Origin: JBBDWK01 sp040902885
GTDB lineage: Bacteria > Acidobacteriota > Terriglobia > Bryobacterales > Bryobacteraceae
Length of the DNA stretch: 64,000 nt
Reading direction: 5' to 3'
Assembly (NCBI GenBank): GCA_040902885.1
Contig: JBBDWK010000032.1
Coordinates: forward strand, 1 to 64,000
Shown: positions 27,022-36,208 of the stretch, piece by piece
Position numbering within the stretch: position 1 is the stretch's first letter
Layout of the letters: every line of letters starts with the position of its first letter
Position numbers and translations under genes: made by a program
Notes under the pieces: model-generated
What the model saw: only the letters and a program-made list of their open reading frames with translations
Databases searched by the model: none
What the model was told of the DNA's origin: nothing

Positions 27022-28794
27022 TTATGGAGTTTCGGGGTGTGCGGGCGGGGCGCCAACGATAGCTGCCGACCACTCCGAACACAGCGGTGTATTACAAGCG
27101 CGGATTCGAAAACGGTATTTCGAATCCGTTGATAGGTCGCTAAATCCATAAGTAGTATTTGTCCTGGGTGCGCTGACCACACGCGATACAACGGCGCCTG
27201 CTTCCCGGAGTTCCCCTATCTCAATGTCGTAGCGTTCAACACCCCTGGGCGGGCGCCAGCTAAGAACCGCGGTGCTCGAGGAGCGCTCGACGGTCAGACC
27301 TCCGGGAATTCCCGGCGGCGGAGTAATATTTGTGGGGGAAGTAGCCGGCACCGGCGCGACCGTAGGCGAGGACGCTCGTGAATCCCCGGCTCGCGTCTCC
27401 GGTGGATGAAGCGCCTCAGCGGAAACGACGATGGCTAGCAACACTGCCATCGCAATCGCGCCCGGGAAAATGAGTGCAGGACTTCGGCGATCCTCCCGGT
27501 TATCCCTTGCGCTACTGTTGGCCTCCCGCCTGGTAAAGCGTTCCTTCCATCGGAGGACAGGTGCCTCCACTAGAAAATACGTGATGCCGGCACAAGCGAC
27601 CGTTAGTGAAATATACAGCAGGAACAGAAGATTCGCTCCAAGCAACTGCCCTGCCATTGGCATCGTCACGACGTGGTAACGGTCCATCGCCTGAATCAGT
27701 GGGTTCACCAAGGGGTGCCACATGTAGATGCCGAACGAGAGTGTTCCCAAGGATCGCAGAAACGGTGTTCGGAGAATGCGGGAAACGAATGATCGCTCGT
27801 TGAGCGTAATCCAGAGGAGGCTGGTTCCAATGACGAGAGCCACAATGGGATACATAACGACAGCGACGGCGAAATCCAGAGCTTGCGAGGCTGCACCTTC
27901 GGCTGCGGTATACGGCGGGAAGCAGTAGAAACTCCAGAGCCAGCCTGATGTCAGGATCGCTGCGATCAGAGCGGCGCCCGCTGTTCGCTGGGCAAGAATC
28001 GCAGACACTTTCGGCCAACGTGCAACGCTTCTAAACAAGACGGCCGCCAGGGCCCCGGCGCAGAAGACTTCCAGGTAGGAAAGCGTTGCGTAATAAATGT
28101 AACCGGCTGGATTCCCGGTCGAAGAAGATGCGCCCGCCCAGACGAGGGCGGCGCGGAAGAGAGTGCCTAGGAGTAGAGCACCCACGGCAACCTTAATCCA
28201 AGCTCGCCGCCTGCGAAAACAAAGCCAGAGAGCAAACGGAAACAGCAGGTAAAACTGTTCCTCGACAGCAATACTCCATGAGATTTGATGACTGGCTGTA
28301 CCTTGGTCCAAGTAGCCGCCGAAACCTTGTAGTGCCAGGCTCCAGTTCGAGGTGAAGGTAAGGTATAGCCAAGAATGCTCGACCGCCCATATCCAGCCGT
28401 GTCGAATGTCCGGACGTGCGTGCGCGAAGAATACGCCGGGTGCCATGATCAGGAAACCAAAAGCGACGATAAAAAAATACAGAGGCCAAATCCGGCACGC
28501 GCGGCGAAGGAAAAAATGAGCGAGGCTCATCGGACGTCCCGCGTCCCGCCGCCGCAACTCGATATACGTCAGCAGAAACGCCGACAGGCCATAGAAGAAA
28601 GCGACACTGAGATTTGCAATCGAAAGTTTTGAGCCAACGGAACTCAGAACTACCGGAATCGCGTGGGTTGGCGCCGTCACCGGAGTGTAGTGGACGATCA
28701 CTACGGCCAAAGCGGCTACACTTCGGAGGCCATCGAGCTCGGGCAGCCAATTCACGGACGCCACGGGCGCTCGGCTAGCTGCCGTTTCACTCAT
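27022..28794 (-). CDS. Acyltransferase 3 membrane protein fused to a fibronectin type III domain
   Basis: Residues 1-400 form an acyltransferase-3 membrane domain (OafA/NodX-like) that O-acylates surface polysaccharides. It is recognised by LPELDGLRSVAALAVVIVHY at the N terminus, the motif FFLRRACRIWPLYF, SWSIAVEEQFYLLFP and FGIYMWHPLV. A further helix (ALIFPGAIAMAVLLAIVVSA, about 465) leads to a Pro/Thr/Ser-rich linker and a C-terminal fibronectin type III domain (GGLTVERSSSTAVLSWRPP and YRFRIRACNTPLCSEWS). The usual family length is 350-400 residues, so this 590-residue fusion is notable. It stands alone and is divergent from phoD. Confidence 0.88.
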   Translation of the reverse strand: MSETAASRAPVASVNWLPELDGLRSVAALAVVIVHYTPVTAPTHAIPVVLSSVGSKLSIANLSVAFFYGLSAFLLTYIELRRRDAGRPMSLAHFFLRRACRIWPLYFFIVAFGFLIMAPGVFFAHARPDIRHGWIWAVEHSWLYLTFTSNWSLALQGFGGYLDQGTASHQISWSIAVEEQFYLLFPFALWLCFRRRRAWIKVAVGALLLGTLFRAALVWAGASSSTGNPAGYIYYATLSYLEVFCAGALAAVLFRSVARWPKVSAILAQRTAGAALIAAILTSGWLWSFYCFPPYTAAEGAASQALDFAVAVVMYPIVALVIGTSLLWITLNERSFVSRILRTPFLRSLGTLSFGIYMWHPLVNPLIQAMDRYHVVTMPMAGQLLGANLLFLLYISLTVACAGITYFLVEAPVLRWKERFTRREANSSARDNREDRRSPALIFPGAIAMAVLLAIVVSAEALHPPETRAGDSRASSPTVAPVPATSPTNITPPPGIPGGLTVERSSSTAVLSWRPPRGVERYDIEIGELREAGAVVSRVVSAPRTNTTYGFSDLSTDSKYRFRIRACNTPLCSEWSAAIVGAPPAHPETP

Positions 28795-29006
28795 AATAAG
28801 CGCTTCGTTTCGAGAAGAATTCGGGGCTGAGATCGGATGGGCCGATACTGCTCAAGCGCCGGACTCGAAGTTTGAATGGGTTGCGGCTTCAAGAGATATT
28901 GATATTAGCATTCGGGGAATTCCGCATGATGATCGTCGCCACACTCGGATCAGGTTCCAACGGTGGGATAATCGTCTGAAGCTTCGGCAGGAAACTCTTA
29001 AATACC

Positions 29007-30551
29007 ATGCTGACTCACCCCTTCGACCGCCGCCGGTTTCTCGAGCAATCCGGCTGGCTGCTCGGCGCGCACCTGATCGGCAACCACTCAGCTTACTGCG
29101 CCACGCCGCAGTTCAACTCCGATCCCTTCAGCCTGGGTATCGCTTCCGGCGACCCATTGCCGAATGGCGTGGTGCTCTGGACGCGCCTCGCGCCCGATCC
29201 GCTGAATGGCGGCGGCATGCCGAACGAGAATGTATCCGTCGAGTGGCAGGTGGCAAGCGATGAGGGGATGGGTAAGATAGTCCGGCGCGGAACCGCAATC
29301 GCCGCTCCCGGGATGGCGCACTCGGTGCACGTCGAGGTCGACGGTCTCGATCCCGCGCGGTGGTATTGGTATAGCTTCAAGGCGGGCGCCGCGGTCAGTC
29401 CCGTCGGGCGCACCCGCACGACGCCGGCCGTGCGGAGCCGCCTGGACCGGCTCAACTTCGCCTTCGCTTCCTGCCAGCATTACGAGACGGGCCTTTTCAC
29501 GGCGTACAGGCATATGGCCGAAGAGGATCTCGACCTGGTTGTCCATCTGGGCGATTACATCTACGAAAGCGCGGGCCGGGAGGATCGCGTACGCAAGCAT
29601 ACCGGGGCCGAGATCGAGTCTCTCGCGGACTACCGGAACCGGCACGCGCTCTATAAGACCGATCCCGACCTGCGGAAGGTCCACGCGCTGTTTCCCTGGA
29701 TTGTGACCTGGGACGATCACGAGCTGGACAACAACTACGCGGGCGATGTCCCCGAAGACAAGACTCCGCGCGCGGCATTTTTGGAACGCCGCGCGAACGC
29801 CTACCAGGCCTACTACGAGCACATGCCGCTGCGCCGCTCCTCGCTGCCCAAAGGCTCGGAAATGCTGCTCTACCGGCGCCTGACCTTCGGCGACCTGGCC
29901 GAGTTCGCGGTGCTCGATACGCGTCAATACCGCACGGACCAGCCCTGTGGCGATGGCAGGAAAGCGCCCTGCGCCGAAGCGCTCGATCCGAAGGCAACTT
30001 TGCTGGGACCGAAGCAGGAGGGCTGGCTTCTGGGCGGTCTGGGACGGTCCCGCGCGCGCTGGAATATACTGGCCCAGCAGGTGATGATGGCGCCGGTGAA
30101 CCGCGTTCCGGTTCCCGGCGAGTCCTACTCAATGGATCAATGGGCCGGTTACCCGGCCGCGCGCACACGGCTGCTCTCCTATCTGTTGAAGAGGAAGCCA
30201 TCGAATCCGATCGTCATTACGGGCGACATTCACGCGAACTGGGTGGCCGACCTGAAGGCCGATTTTCGGGAGGAGGAGTCCGCCACAGTTGGCACGGAGT
30301 TTGTCGGCACCTCGATCTCGTCGGGAGGCGACGGCAGCGATACGTCCCCCTCAGTCGAAAAGATTCTTCCCGAGAATCCGCACGTAAAATTCTTCAACCA
30401 GCAGCGCGGCTATGTACGCTGCGGCCTGACGCGCGACCGTTTGGTTTCCGACTATCGTGTTGTCTCTTACGTGACGCGTCCGGACAGCCCCATCGCGACG
30501 CGGGCGAGTTTCGTGGTGGAAAACGGACGGGCCGGCGTACAAAAAGCATAG
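29007..30551 (+). CDS. PhoD-type alkaline phosphatase/phosphodiesterase
   Basis: This 514-residue enzyme of the PhoD family hydrolyses phosphate esters outside the cytoplasm with calcium and iron. The N terminus HPFDRRRFLEQSGWLLGAHL is a twin-arginine-like export signal. An N-terminal PhoD_N domain (SLGIASGDPLPNGVVLWTRL) precedes the metallophosphatase core with FAFASCQHYETG, LVVHLGDYIYE, TWDDHELDNNY and VITGDIHANW. The length is normal. It is divergent from the acyltransferase across 212 bases, in which I see no further gene. Confidence 0.93.
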   Translation: MLTHPFDRRRFLEQSGWLLGAHLIGNHSAYCATPQFNSDPFSLGIASGDPLPNGVVLWTRLAPDPLNGGGMPNENVSVEWQVASDEGMGKIVRRGTAIAAPGMAHSVHVEVDGLDPARWYWYSFKAGAAVSPVGRTRTTPAVRSRLDRLNFAFASCQHYETGLFTAYRHMAEEDLDLVVHLGDYIYESAGREDRVRKHTGAEIESLADYRNRHALYKTDPDLRKVHALFPWIVTWDDHELDNNYAGDVPEDKTPRAAFLERRANAYQAYYEHMPLRRSSLPKGSEMLLYRRLTFGDLAEFAVLDTRQYRTDQPCGDGRKAPCAEALDPKATLLGPKQEGWLLGGLGRSRARWNILAQQVMMAPVNRVPVPGESYSMDQWAGYPAARTRLLSYLLKRKPSNPIVITGDIHANWVADLKADFREEESATVGTEFVGTSISSGGDGSDTSPSVEKILPENPHVKFFNQQRGYVRCGLTRDRLVSDYRVVSYVTRPDSPIATRASFVVENGRAGVQKA

Positions 30552-30600
30552 TGCGCAGCAATCCGGAGTTTAAGAGGAGTTGGGGGGATTTTCGCGGGCC

Positions 30601-30615
30601 GCGGGCGCGACCCGC
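30601..30615. terminator. Hairpin between convergent phoD-like and trxA genes
   Basis: GCGGG (30601-30605), a five-base loop and CCCGC (30611-30615) form a short GC-rich hairpin in the 79-base gap between the two convergent stops. No T-run follows closely on either strand, so it is a weak candidate terminator. Confidence 0.35.
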
Positions 30616-30630
30616 CTCACTCGTTAGGGA

Positions 30631-30960
30631 TTAAAGATGCGAATCCAGCATCTTCTTCACTTCCGACCGGCCGATCGCTCCCACGCGCTGTTCCACCACC
30701 TGTCCGCCCTTGAAGAGCATCAAGGTGGGAACCCCGCGAATCTGGTAGCGCATCGCCGTATTTCCGTTGGAATCTACGTCCAACTTGCCAACTTTGACCT
30801 TGCCCTCGTACTCAGACGCAATCAGGTCAATGGTGGGCGCCATTTGCCGGCACGGACCGCACCACTCAGCCCAGAAATCCACGAGTACGGGTTGGCCGGC
30901 GCTCAGCACTTCCATGTCGAAAGCCGCGTCGGTAAATGTTAACGTGTTGTCACCCGCCAT
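30631..30960 (-). CDS. trxA: Thioredoxin
   Basis: This 109-residue protein is a classical cytoplasmic thioredoxin that reduces protein disulfides with electrons from thioredoxin reductase. The active site WCGPC is at residues 33-37, after PVLVDFWAE, and the cis-proline is in RGVPTLMLF. The C terminus AIGRSEVKKMLDSHL is intact. It lies 47 bases downstream of glgA on the same strand and may be cotranscribed. Confidence 0.95.
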   Translation of the reverse strand: MAGDNTLTFTDAAFDMEVLSAGQPVLVDFWAEWCGPCRQMAPTIDLIASEYEGKVKVGKLDVDSNGNTAMRYQIRGVPTLMLFKGGQVVEQRVGAIGRSEVKKMLDSHL

Positions 30961-31007
30961 AATTTTCTCCAGTCATCAAATAGGATGATCCAATACTTTG
31001 TGAGGAT

Positions 31008-32426
31008 TCAGCTTCCAATCAGGCGGCGGTAAAGAGCCGAGTACTCCTTAGCGGATATATTCCAAGAGAAGTCCTTACGCATACAGCGGCGCATTCGTTC
31101 TACCCAGCAGTCGCGATCCCGATACGCCGCTACCGCAGTCCGGATGCAGTCGAGCAGAGCCTTTGCGGAGTATTCCTGAAATTTGAAGCCGGTATCCTCT
31201 TCAATGGTATCATCAAGGCCTCCCGTCGCGCGAACCACCGGCGGGGTACCATAGCGCAGGCTATAGATCTGGTTCAGCCCGCAAGGCTCATACTGGCTCG
31301 GCATCAGGAACATGTCGGAGCCGGCTTCAATTTTGTGCGCCAGTTGGTTGTCGTACCCCAGCCGCACGCAAATCCTTCCGGGAAACGCCAGCGCCAGTTT
31401 CGCAAACTGGGTCTCATACTTCGCGTCGCCCGATCCCAGAACCACCAGGTAGGCGTCCTCGGCGGGCAGGTCCGGAGCCACTTCGGCTATTAAGTCGGCG
31501 CCTTTCTGGCTCGTCAGCCGCGCCACTACGCCGAGCACGGGCTGCTCCATCGCCGTCTCCGGCAATCCGAACTCGGCCAGCAGGTCGCGTTTACAGGCGC
31601 GCTTGCCGCTCAGATCGTCCGCGGAGTAGTTGGCGGCGATCCAACGGTCCGTTTCCGGGTTCCACTCCGAGTAGTCGGCGCCGTTCAGAATGCCGGTCAG
31701 CACCCTTGCGCGGGCCCGCAGAACGCCGTCCAGCCCAAAGCCGTAGCGCGAGGTCTGAATCTCCCTGGCATACGCTTTACTCACCGTGGTGAGCGCATCG
31801 CTGTACTTCAGGCCGCCTTTCAGCAGGTTGACTCTTCCGAAAAACTCGATGCCTTCGGGCACGAAGGCCGTCTCGTCCAGACCGATCTGGGGCAGCGCCT
31901 GTTTGGGAAACAGCCCCTGATAGCCAAGATTGTGGATGGTGAACAGCGTGCGCATCGCCAGAAAGGTGGGGTCCTGGGCGAAGAGGGTTTTTTTGTAGAC
32001 CGGTGTCAGGCCGGCCTGCCAGTCGTGGCAATGCAGGATATGGGGACGGAAGATGCGCCGGGCGATCTCGAGCGCCGCGCGCGAAAGGACGGCGAACCGG
32101 ATGTGGTTATCCGGATAATCACCCTCCGCGTCGCCATACAAGCCGGGCCGGTCGTAGAGTTGCGGGCAGTCCAGGAAGTAATACGTGGCGCCCCGCCCGG
32201 TCCGGTAGACCGACGTCTCGTATCTCGCCGGTCCGAGCCAGATTTCGAGCGAGTCGTAGATCCGTTCCAGTTCGGCCAGCGGGATGCTTCCGTAGCGGGG
32301 AAGCAGCACCGCGACCTCGTCTCCCAGTTCGTGCAACGCGGCCGGCAGGGCGCCCAGCACATCGGCCAGGCCGCCCGTTTTCGCGAATGGAGCAGCCTCG
32401 GAGCCAACCATCAGGATCTTCGTCAT
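31008..32426 (-). CDS. glgA: Glycogen synthase (ADP-glucose type, GT5)
   Basis: GlgA adds glucose from ADP-glucose to the growing alpha-1,4-glucan chain of glycogen. This 472-residue protein has the ADP-glucose motif KTGGLADVLGALP beginning at K16, the catalytic-region segment ILHCHDWQAGL, TIHNLGYQGLFP, and the GT-B second-domain motifs VVARLTSQKGADL and PSQYEPCGLNQIYSLRYGT. The ATG at 32426 is preferred over a TTG five codons upstream because it gives the canonical MTKILMVGSEAAPFAKTGG start. No other glycogen gene is nearby; trxA follows. Confidence 0.95.
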   Translation of the reverse strand: MTKILMVGSEAAPFAKTGGLADVLGALPAALHELGDEVAVLLPRYGSIPLAELERIYDSLEIWLGPARYETSVYRTGRGATYYFLDCPQLYDRPGLYGDAEGDYPDNHIRFAVLSRAALEIARRIFRPHILHCHDWQAGLTPVYKKTLFAQDPTFLAMRTLFTIHNLGYQGLFPKQALPQIGLDETAFVPEGIEFFGRVNLLKGGLKYSDALTTVSKAYAREIQTSRYGFGLDGVLRARARVLTGILNGADYSEWNPETDRWIAANYSADDLSGKRACKRDLLAEFGLPETAMEQPVLGVVARLTSQKGADLIAEVAPDLPAEDAYLVVLGSGDAKYETQFAKLALAFPGRICVRLGYDNQLAHKIEAGSDMFLMPSQYEPCGLNQIYSLRYGTPPVVRATGGLDDTIEEDTGFKFQEYSAKALLDCIRTAVAAYRDRDCWVERMRRCMRKDFSWNISAKEYSALYRRLIGS

Positions 32427-32549
32427 AGCCGCAGATTCCAATCTTCACACGCCCGCCGCTCATTGAAAACCCTATTGCCATCGTCACTTTGCTATTCTGA
32501 GAGGCGCAGCGTCCTCCCTCTCCCGTGGACTTAATTAAGAGTAAAGCCG

Positions 32550-33314
32550 ATGTGGAACGGTGATACCTGGTTTCTGTTCACGAATTTGATCCTGAAGGAT
32601 TTTCGGATTCGCTACCGGAATATGTCGCTGGGCATGTTCTGGTCGCTGTTGAACCCACTGGTGATGATGGCGGTCCTCACGTTCGTGTTCAGCAAGATTT
32701 TCAGGAACATGGCGGAACCGAATTTTCCGGTCTTCGTACTTTGCGGGCTGGTGCCCTTCAATTTTTTCAGCATTTCCTGGCTCTCCGGAACCACTTCCAT
32801 CGTCGAGAGCGCCGCGCTCATCAAGCGCGTGCCGGTTCCCCGCGAGATCGTGCCCATCGCGGCGGTGTTCTCCAACTGCCTCCACCTGCTCATCCAGCTT
32901 GGCCTGCTGCTTACTTTCACGTTAGCGTACGGCTTTGGGTTCAACCGGCACTGGCTCTGGCTTCCGCTGGTTTGGGTTCTGACGATCGTCTTTGTCGTCG
33001 GGCTGGCGCTGATCTCTTCCGCGCTGAACGTGTATATCCGGGACGTACGCTACGTCGTGGAATCGGGGAACCTGGTGCTCTTCTACCTGGTGCCGATTTT
33101 TTATTCCTTCGCAATCATCCCTCCCGAGTATCGCGAAATCTACCAGTTCAATCCCGTGGCCGCGCTTGTCCTCGCGCTAAGGAACATCCTGATGGAGGCC
33201 AAGGCCCCACCCGCTTCGCTTCTAGTCAAGCTCGCCTTCAGCTCGTTCGCCATGCTCCTGCTGGGATTCGCCGTGTTCGGCCGCCTGAAGCGCCGGTTTT
33301 ACGACTACCTTTGA
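32550..33314 (+). CDS. wzm: ABC-2 transporter permease for polysaccharide export (Wzm-like)
   Basis: This 254-residue inner-membrane protein has six predicted helices and the ABC-2 polysaccharide export signature: LILKDFRIRYRNMSLGMFWS at the N terminus, the NYIRD-type loop seen as LNVYIRDVRYVVESG, and FYSFAIIPPEYREIYQFNPV near the C terminus. Together with the next gene it would flip undecaprenyl- or lipid-linked glycan across the membrane. The ATPase gene starts 4 bases later. Confidence 0.92.
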   Translation: MWNGDTWFLFTNLILKDFRIRYRNMSLGMFWSLLNPLVMMAVLTFVFSKIFRNMAEPNFPVFVLCGLVPFNFFSISWLSGTTSIVESAALIKRVPVPREIVPIAAVFSNCLHLLIQLGLLLTFTLAYGFGFNRHWLWLPLVWVLTIVFVVGLALISSALNVYIRDVRYVVESGNLVLFYLVPIFYSFAIIPPEYREIYQFNPVAALVLALRNILMEAKAPPASLLVKLAFSSFAMLLLGFAVFGRLKRRFYDYL

Positions 33315-33318
33315 TCCG

Positions 33319-34047
33319 ATGGTTGCAATCGAATTCAACAACGTCTCCAAGAGCTTCCTGAGAGGCAGCAGCCGGATGCTCCTGCGGAGTTTCCTGGGAC
33401 GGCGGATGAACGGTTCGGGGCCAGACCGCTTCTACGCTCTAAAAGGAGTCTCCTTTTCCATCGACCACGGCGACCGCTGCGCCGTGGTCGGCCACAATGG
33501 CGCCGGGAAGAGCACCCTGCTGGGGCTGGTCGCGGGCCTGGCGTATCCGGACAGGGGAAGCGTCAGCGTAAATGGACGGATGGCCGCGCTGCTCGAGCTC
33601 GGTTCCGGTTTTCATCCCGACCTCACGGGGGCGGAGAACTTACGCTTGAATGCGGCGCTGCTCGGCTTATCGCGGGCGCGCACGGACGCGCTCTACGAGA
33701 AGATCGTCGAATTTTCGGGGCTCGACGAGTTCATCCGCGAGCCCCTCCGCACCTACTCGAGCGGCATGGTCCTGCGCCTTGCGTTCTCGGTCGCGGTGAA
33801 CGTGGATCCCGACATCCTGATCATCGACGAGGTGCTCGCGGTCGGCGATGAAAACTTTCAGGCGAAATGTGCCGCGAAGATTCAGGATATGAAAGACGCG
33901 GGTAAGACGCTGTTGTGCGTCTCCCACGTACTGCCCGCGGTAGAGGCGCTTTGCAACCGCGCACTCTGGCTCGATCATGGAAAAGTGCTGGCATGGGGCG
34001 AGATCGGGGAGGTTTTGGAACAATATCGGAAGTCTCAGGAATCGTGA
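33319..34047 (+). CDS. wzt: ABC transporter ATPase for polysaccharide export (Wzt-like)
   Basis: This 242-residue ATPase has Walker A GHNGAGKST at 58-66, the family-typical ALLELGSGFHPDLTGAENL after the Q-loop, signature YSSGMVLRLAFS and Walker B DILIIDEVLAVGD. It lacks the C-terminal carbohydrate-binding domain found in many Wzt proteins, so export is presumably independent of chain-end recognition, as in teichoic acid or capsule systems. It pairs with the permease upstream, and its stop overlaps the next gene's GTG. No glycosyltransferases are adjacent, so the glycan is unknown. Confidence 0.92.
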   Translation: MVAIEFNNVSKSFLRGSSRMLLRSFLGRRMNGSGPDRFYALKGVSFSIDHGDRCAVVGHNGAGKSTLLGLVAGLAYPDRGSVSVNGRMAALLELGSGFHPDLTGAENLRLNAALLGLSRARTDALYEKIVEFSGLDEFIREPLRTYSSGMVLRLAFSVAVNVDPDILIIDEVLAVGDENFQAKCAAKIQDMKDAGKTLLCVSHVLPAVEALCNRALWLDHGKVLAWGEIGEVLEQYRKSQES

Positions 34048-35171
34048 AGCTGCTCGCGCTGGCCGACGATCTGACGGGTGCTGTTGAGACCGGGGCCAAG
34101 TTCGCAGCCGAGGGTGTTGCGGCGTTGGTAGCGGCAGAATTTTCACCGCCGAGGCGCAGAGGCGCCGAGAAAGTCCTGGTTTTGAATTGCGAGAGCCGGC
34201 ACCTCACGCCTGTTGAAGCGGCCAGCCGTGTGCGCAATTGTGTCGCGGCTAACCAGTTCGACTGGCTCTATAAGAAGACGGACTCGACACTTCGCGGCAA
34301 CATCGGGAGCGAGTTGAATGCGCTGCTGGACGTTTGTCCGAACCGGTCGTTGATTTACGCGCCTGCCTATCCCAGGCTTGGGCGCACAGTGCGCAACGGG
34401 TGCCTGTACGTGGATGGGCGGCCGTTGCATGAAACGTCCTTTGCGTGGGATCGCTTGAACCCGGTCCGGGAGAGTTCCGTTCCGGCCTTGCTTGCACCGC
34501 ACACTTCCCACAGGATTTTTACGATAGGCGGCCGGCGCCAGCTACGTGCCGCGTTGGAAAGCGGGGCGGCGGCGATCTTCGTATGCGACGCGGAGTCCGA
34601 CGAAGAGATTATGGGGATTGCGGAAGAGGCGGCCGCCTCCCCGCTGGCTCCACTCGCGGCAGGGCCTGCCGCCTTCGCGGAGTGCCTCGCGCGCCTGCTT
34701 CCGTTCGATCGGACGTATCCGGACTACAGTCCCTGCGTATGCAGATGTCTGGTGGTCAATGGGAGCCTTCATGAAGTCTCAAAACGACAGGTGGAGAATG
34801 CGCGCGCGCCCGTGTTTGCACTGGGGGATGAGAAAGCGGCGATTGAGGTGCTGAAGAGCGGCTGGGCGGTTCTCGCGACCCGGCCCGAATTGGGCGATGC
34901 CGCGGCAATCGGGGACCGAATCGGCCGGAGCGTGCGGAGCATGGTCGAGCAGGCCCAGCCGGACGCGCTGGTCGTCTTTGGCGGCGACACGGCATCCGCC
35001 GTGTTACGCGCGCTCAGCGTCCACTCCGTTCAGCCGTTTCGCGAGCTGCTGCCGGGCGTGCCGCTTTCACGGCTGGAGCGCCCGAATCTCGCGCTGGTCA
35101 CTAAGGCCGGCGGCTTCGGCCCGGCCGATCTGATTCCGTGCTTGCGCGATCTCGCATCGAGGGGATGGTAG
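34044..35171 (+). CDS. Four-carbon acid sugar kinase family protein (DUF1537)
   Basis: This 375-residue protein belongs to the DUF1537 kinases, which phosphorylate acid sugars such as D-threonate or D-erythronate. The N-terminal motif LLALADDLTGAVETGAKFA, the block DWLYKKTDSTLRGNIGSEL and the C-terminal nucleotide part VVFGGDTASAVLRAL with LVTKAGGFGPADLI are all present. The GTG at 34044 overlaps the wzt stop, and the frame is open upstream without homology. It is 10 bases before a PdxA-family gene. This kinase-dehydrogenase pair matches the known DtnK/PdxA2 threonate and erythronate routes. Confidence 0.88.
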   Translation: MKLLALADDLTGAVETGAKFAAEGVAALVAAEFSPPRRRGAEKVLVLNCESRHLTPVEAASRVRNCVAANQFDWLYKKTDSTLRGNIGSELNALLDVCPNRSLIYAPAYPRLGRTVRNGCLYVDGRPLHETSFAWDRLNPVRESSVPALLAPHTSHRIFTIGGRRQLRAALESGAAAIFVCDAESDEEIMGIAEEAAASPLAPLAAGPAAFAECLARLLPFDRTYPDYSPCVCRCLVVNGSLHEVSKRQVENARAPVFALGDEKAAIEVLKSGWAVLATRPELGDAAAIGDRIGRSVRSMVEQAQPDALVVFGGDTASAVLRALSVHSVQPFRELLPGVPLSRLERPNLALVTKAGGFGPADLIPCLRDLASRGW

Positions 35172-35181
35172 AAAGATAGCT

Positions 35182-36153
35182 ATGGTTTTCGGAATCACCG
35201 TGGGGGATTCGAGCGGCGTTGGCCCCGAGATTCTCCTGAAGTCATTCGCCTGCGGCGAGCTTCGCCACGAAGTCGCCGCGTACGGCGACTACGAGGTCCT
35301 GGAGGCCTGCAACCAGAAGCTGCAGTTTGATGTTCCATTGCGCCGGTGCACGCGCGGGGACAAACTCGCGCCGGGCTGTCTGAACGTAATTGATCTGGGT
35401 ATCATGCGGCGCGAGGATGTGACTCCTGGCAGGATCAACGAGAAGTCCGGAAGGGCCGCGCGCGAGTATGCGATCGCCGCGACCCGGGCCGCTCTGGCGG
35501 GAGAAATCGCGGCCATGGTGACGCTGCCGATGAATAAAGAGGCCACGCAGCTCTCCGACCCGCGTTTCGTCGGGCACACCGAATTAATCGGCGAGATATG
35601 CGGCGCCCAGGACGTTACCATCATGCTGGCTTCCGAGCAGCTCGTGGTCACTCATGTCAGCACGCATTGCTCTCTGGCCGAGGCGATCCGCCGGGCGAAG
35701 AAGGAGCGCATTTGCAGGATTCTCGAACTGACCGTCCGCGCCATGCGGCAGCTCAAGGCCCAGCCTCGCATCGCCGTTGCCGGACTGAATCCCCATGCGG
35801 GCGAGAACGGGCTGTTCGGCGACGAAGACATCCGCGAGATTCGTCCCGCGGTCGAGTGGGCCAAGGCCCAGGGGTGGCCCGTGGAAGGGCCGTTTCCCCC
35901 GGATACGTTGTTCTATCTGGCCGTGCGCAAGCAGCGTTTCGATGCCATCGTCTGCATGTACCACGACCAGGGCCACATTCCGCTCAAGCTGCTGGATTTC
36001 GAAGGCGGCGTCAACGTAGCTCTCGGTCTGCCCATCATCCGGACCTCGGTGGACCATGGCACGGCCTTCGACATCGCCTGGCAGGGCGTGGCCACGACGG
36101 CCAGCCTCGTGTCGGCGCTGAATTTCGCCGCGCGGCTGGCGGGAAAACGGTAA
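35182..36153 (+). CDS. pdxA: PdxA-family 4-phospho-acid-sugar/4-hydroxythreonine-4-phosphate dehydrogenase
   Basis: This 323-residue NAD-dependent, metal-binding dehydrogenase has the PdxA landmarks GDSSGVGPEI near the N terminus, TLPMNKEATQL, FVGHTELIGEI, LNPHAGENGLFGDED and the metal ligand segment MYHDQGHIPLKLL. True PdxA oxidises 4-phosphohydroxy-L-threonine in vitamin B6 synthesis, while PdxA2 proteins act on 4-phospho-D-threonate or D-erythronate. The neighbouring DUF1537 kinase favours the PdxA2 role, but a vitamin B6 role is not excluded. The gene symbol is therefore given at family level. Confidence 0.88.
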   Translation: MVFGITVGDSSGVGPEILLKSFACGELRHEVAAYGDYEVLEACNQKLQFDVPLRRCTRGDKLAPGCLNVIDLGIMRREDVTPGRINEKSGRAAREYAIAATRAALAGEIAAMVTLPMNKEATQLSDPRFVGHTELIGEICGAQDVTIMLASEQLVVTHVSTHCSLAEAIRRAKKERICRILELTVRAMRQLKAQPRIAVAGLNPHAGENGLFGDEDIREIRPAVEWAKAQGWPVEGPFPPDTLFYLAVRKQRFDAIVCMYHDQGHIPLKLLDFEGGVNVALGLPIIRTSVDHGTAFDIAWQGVATTASLVSALNFAARLAGKR

Positions 36154-36208
36154 TCGTCCGGACCGGATTTGTTACAATAAGAGTGCCCCTCCCCTTCCAA
36201 GAAGACTG

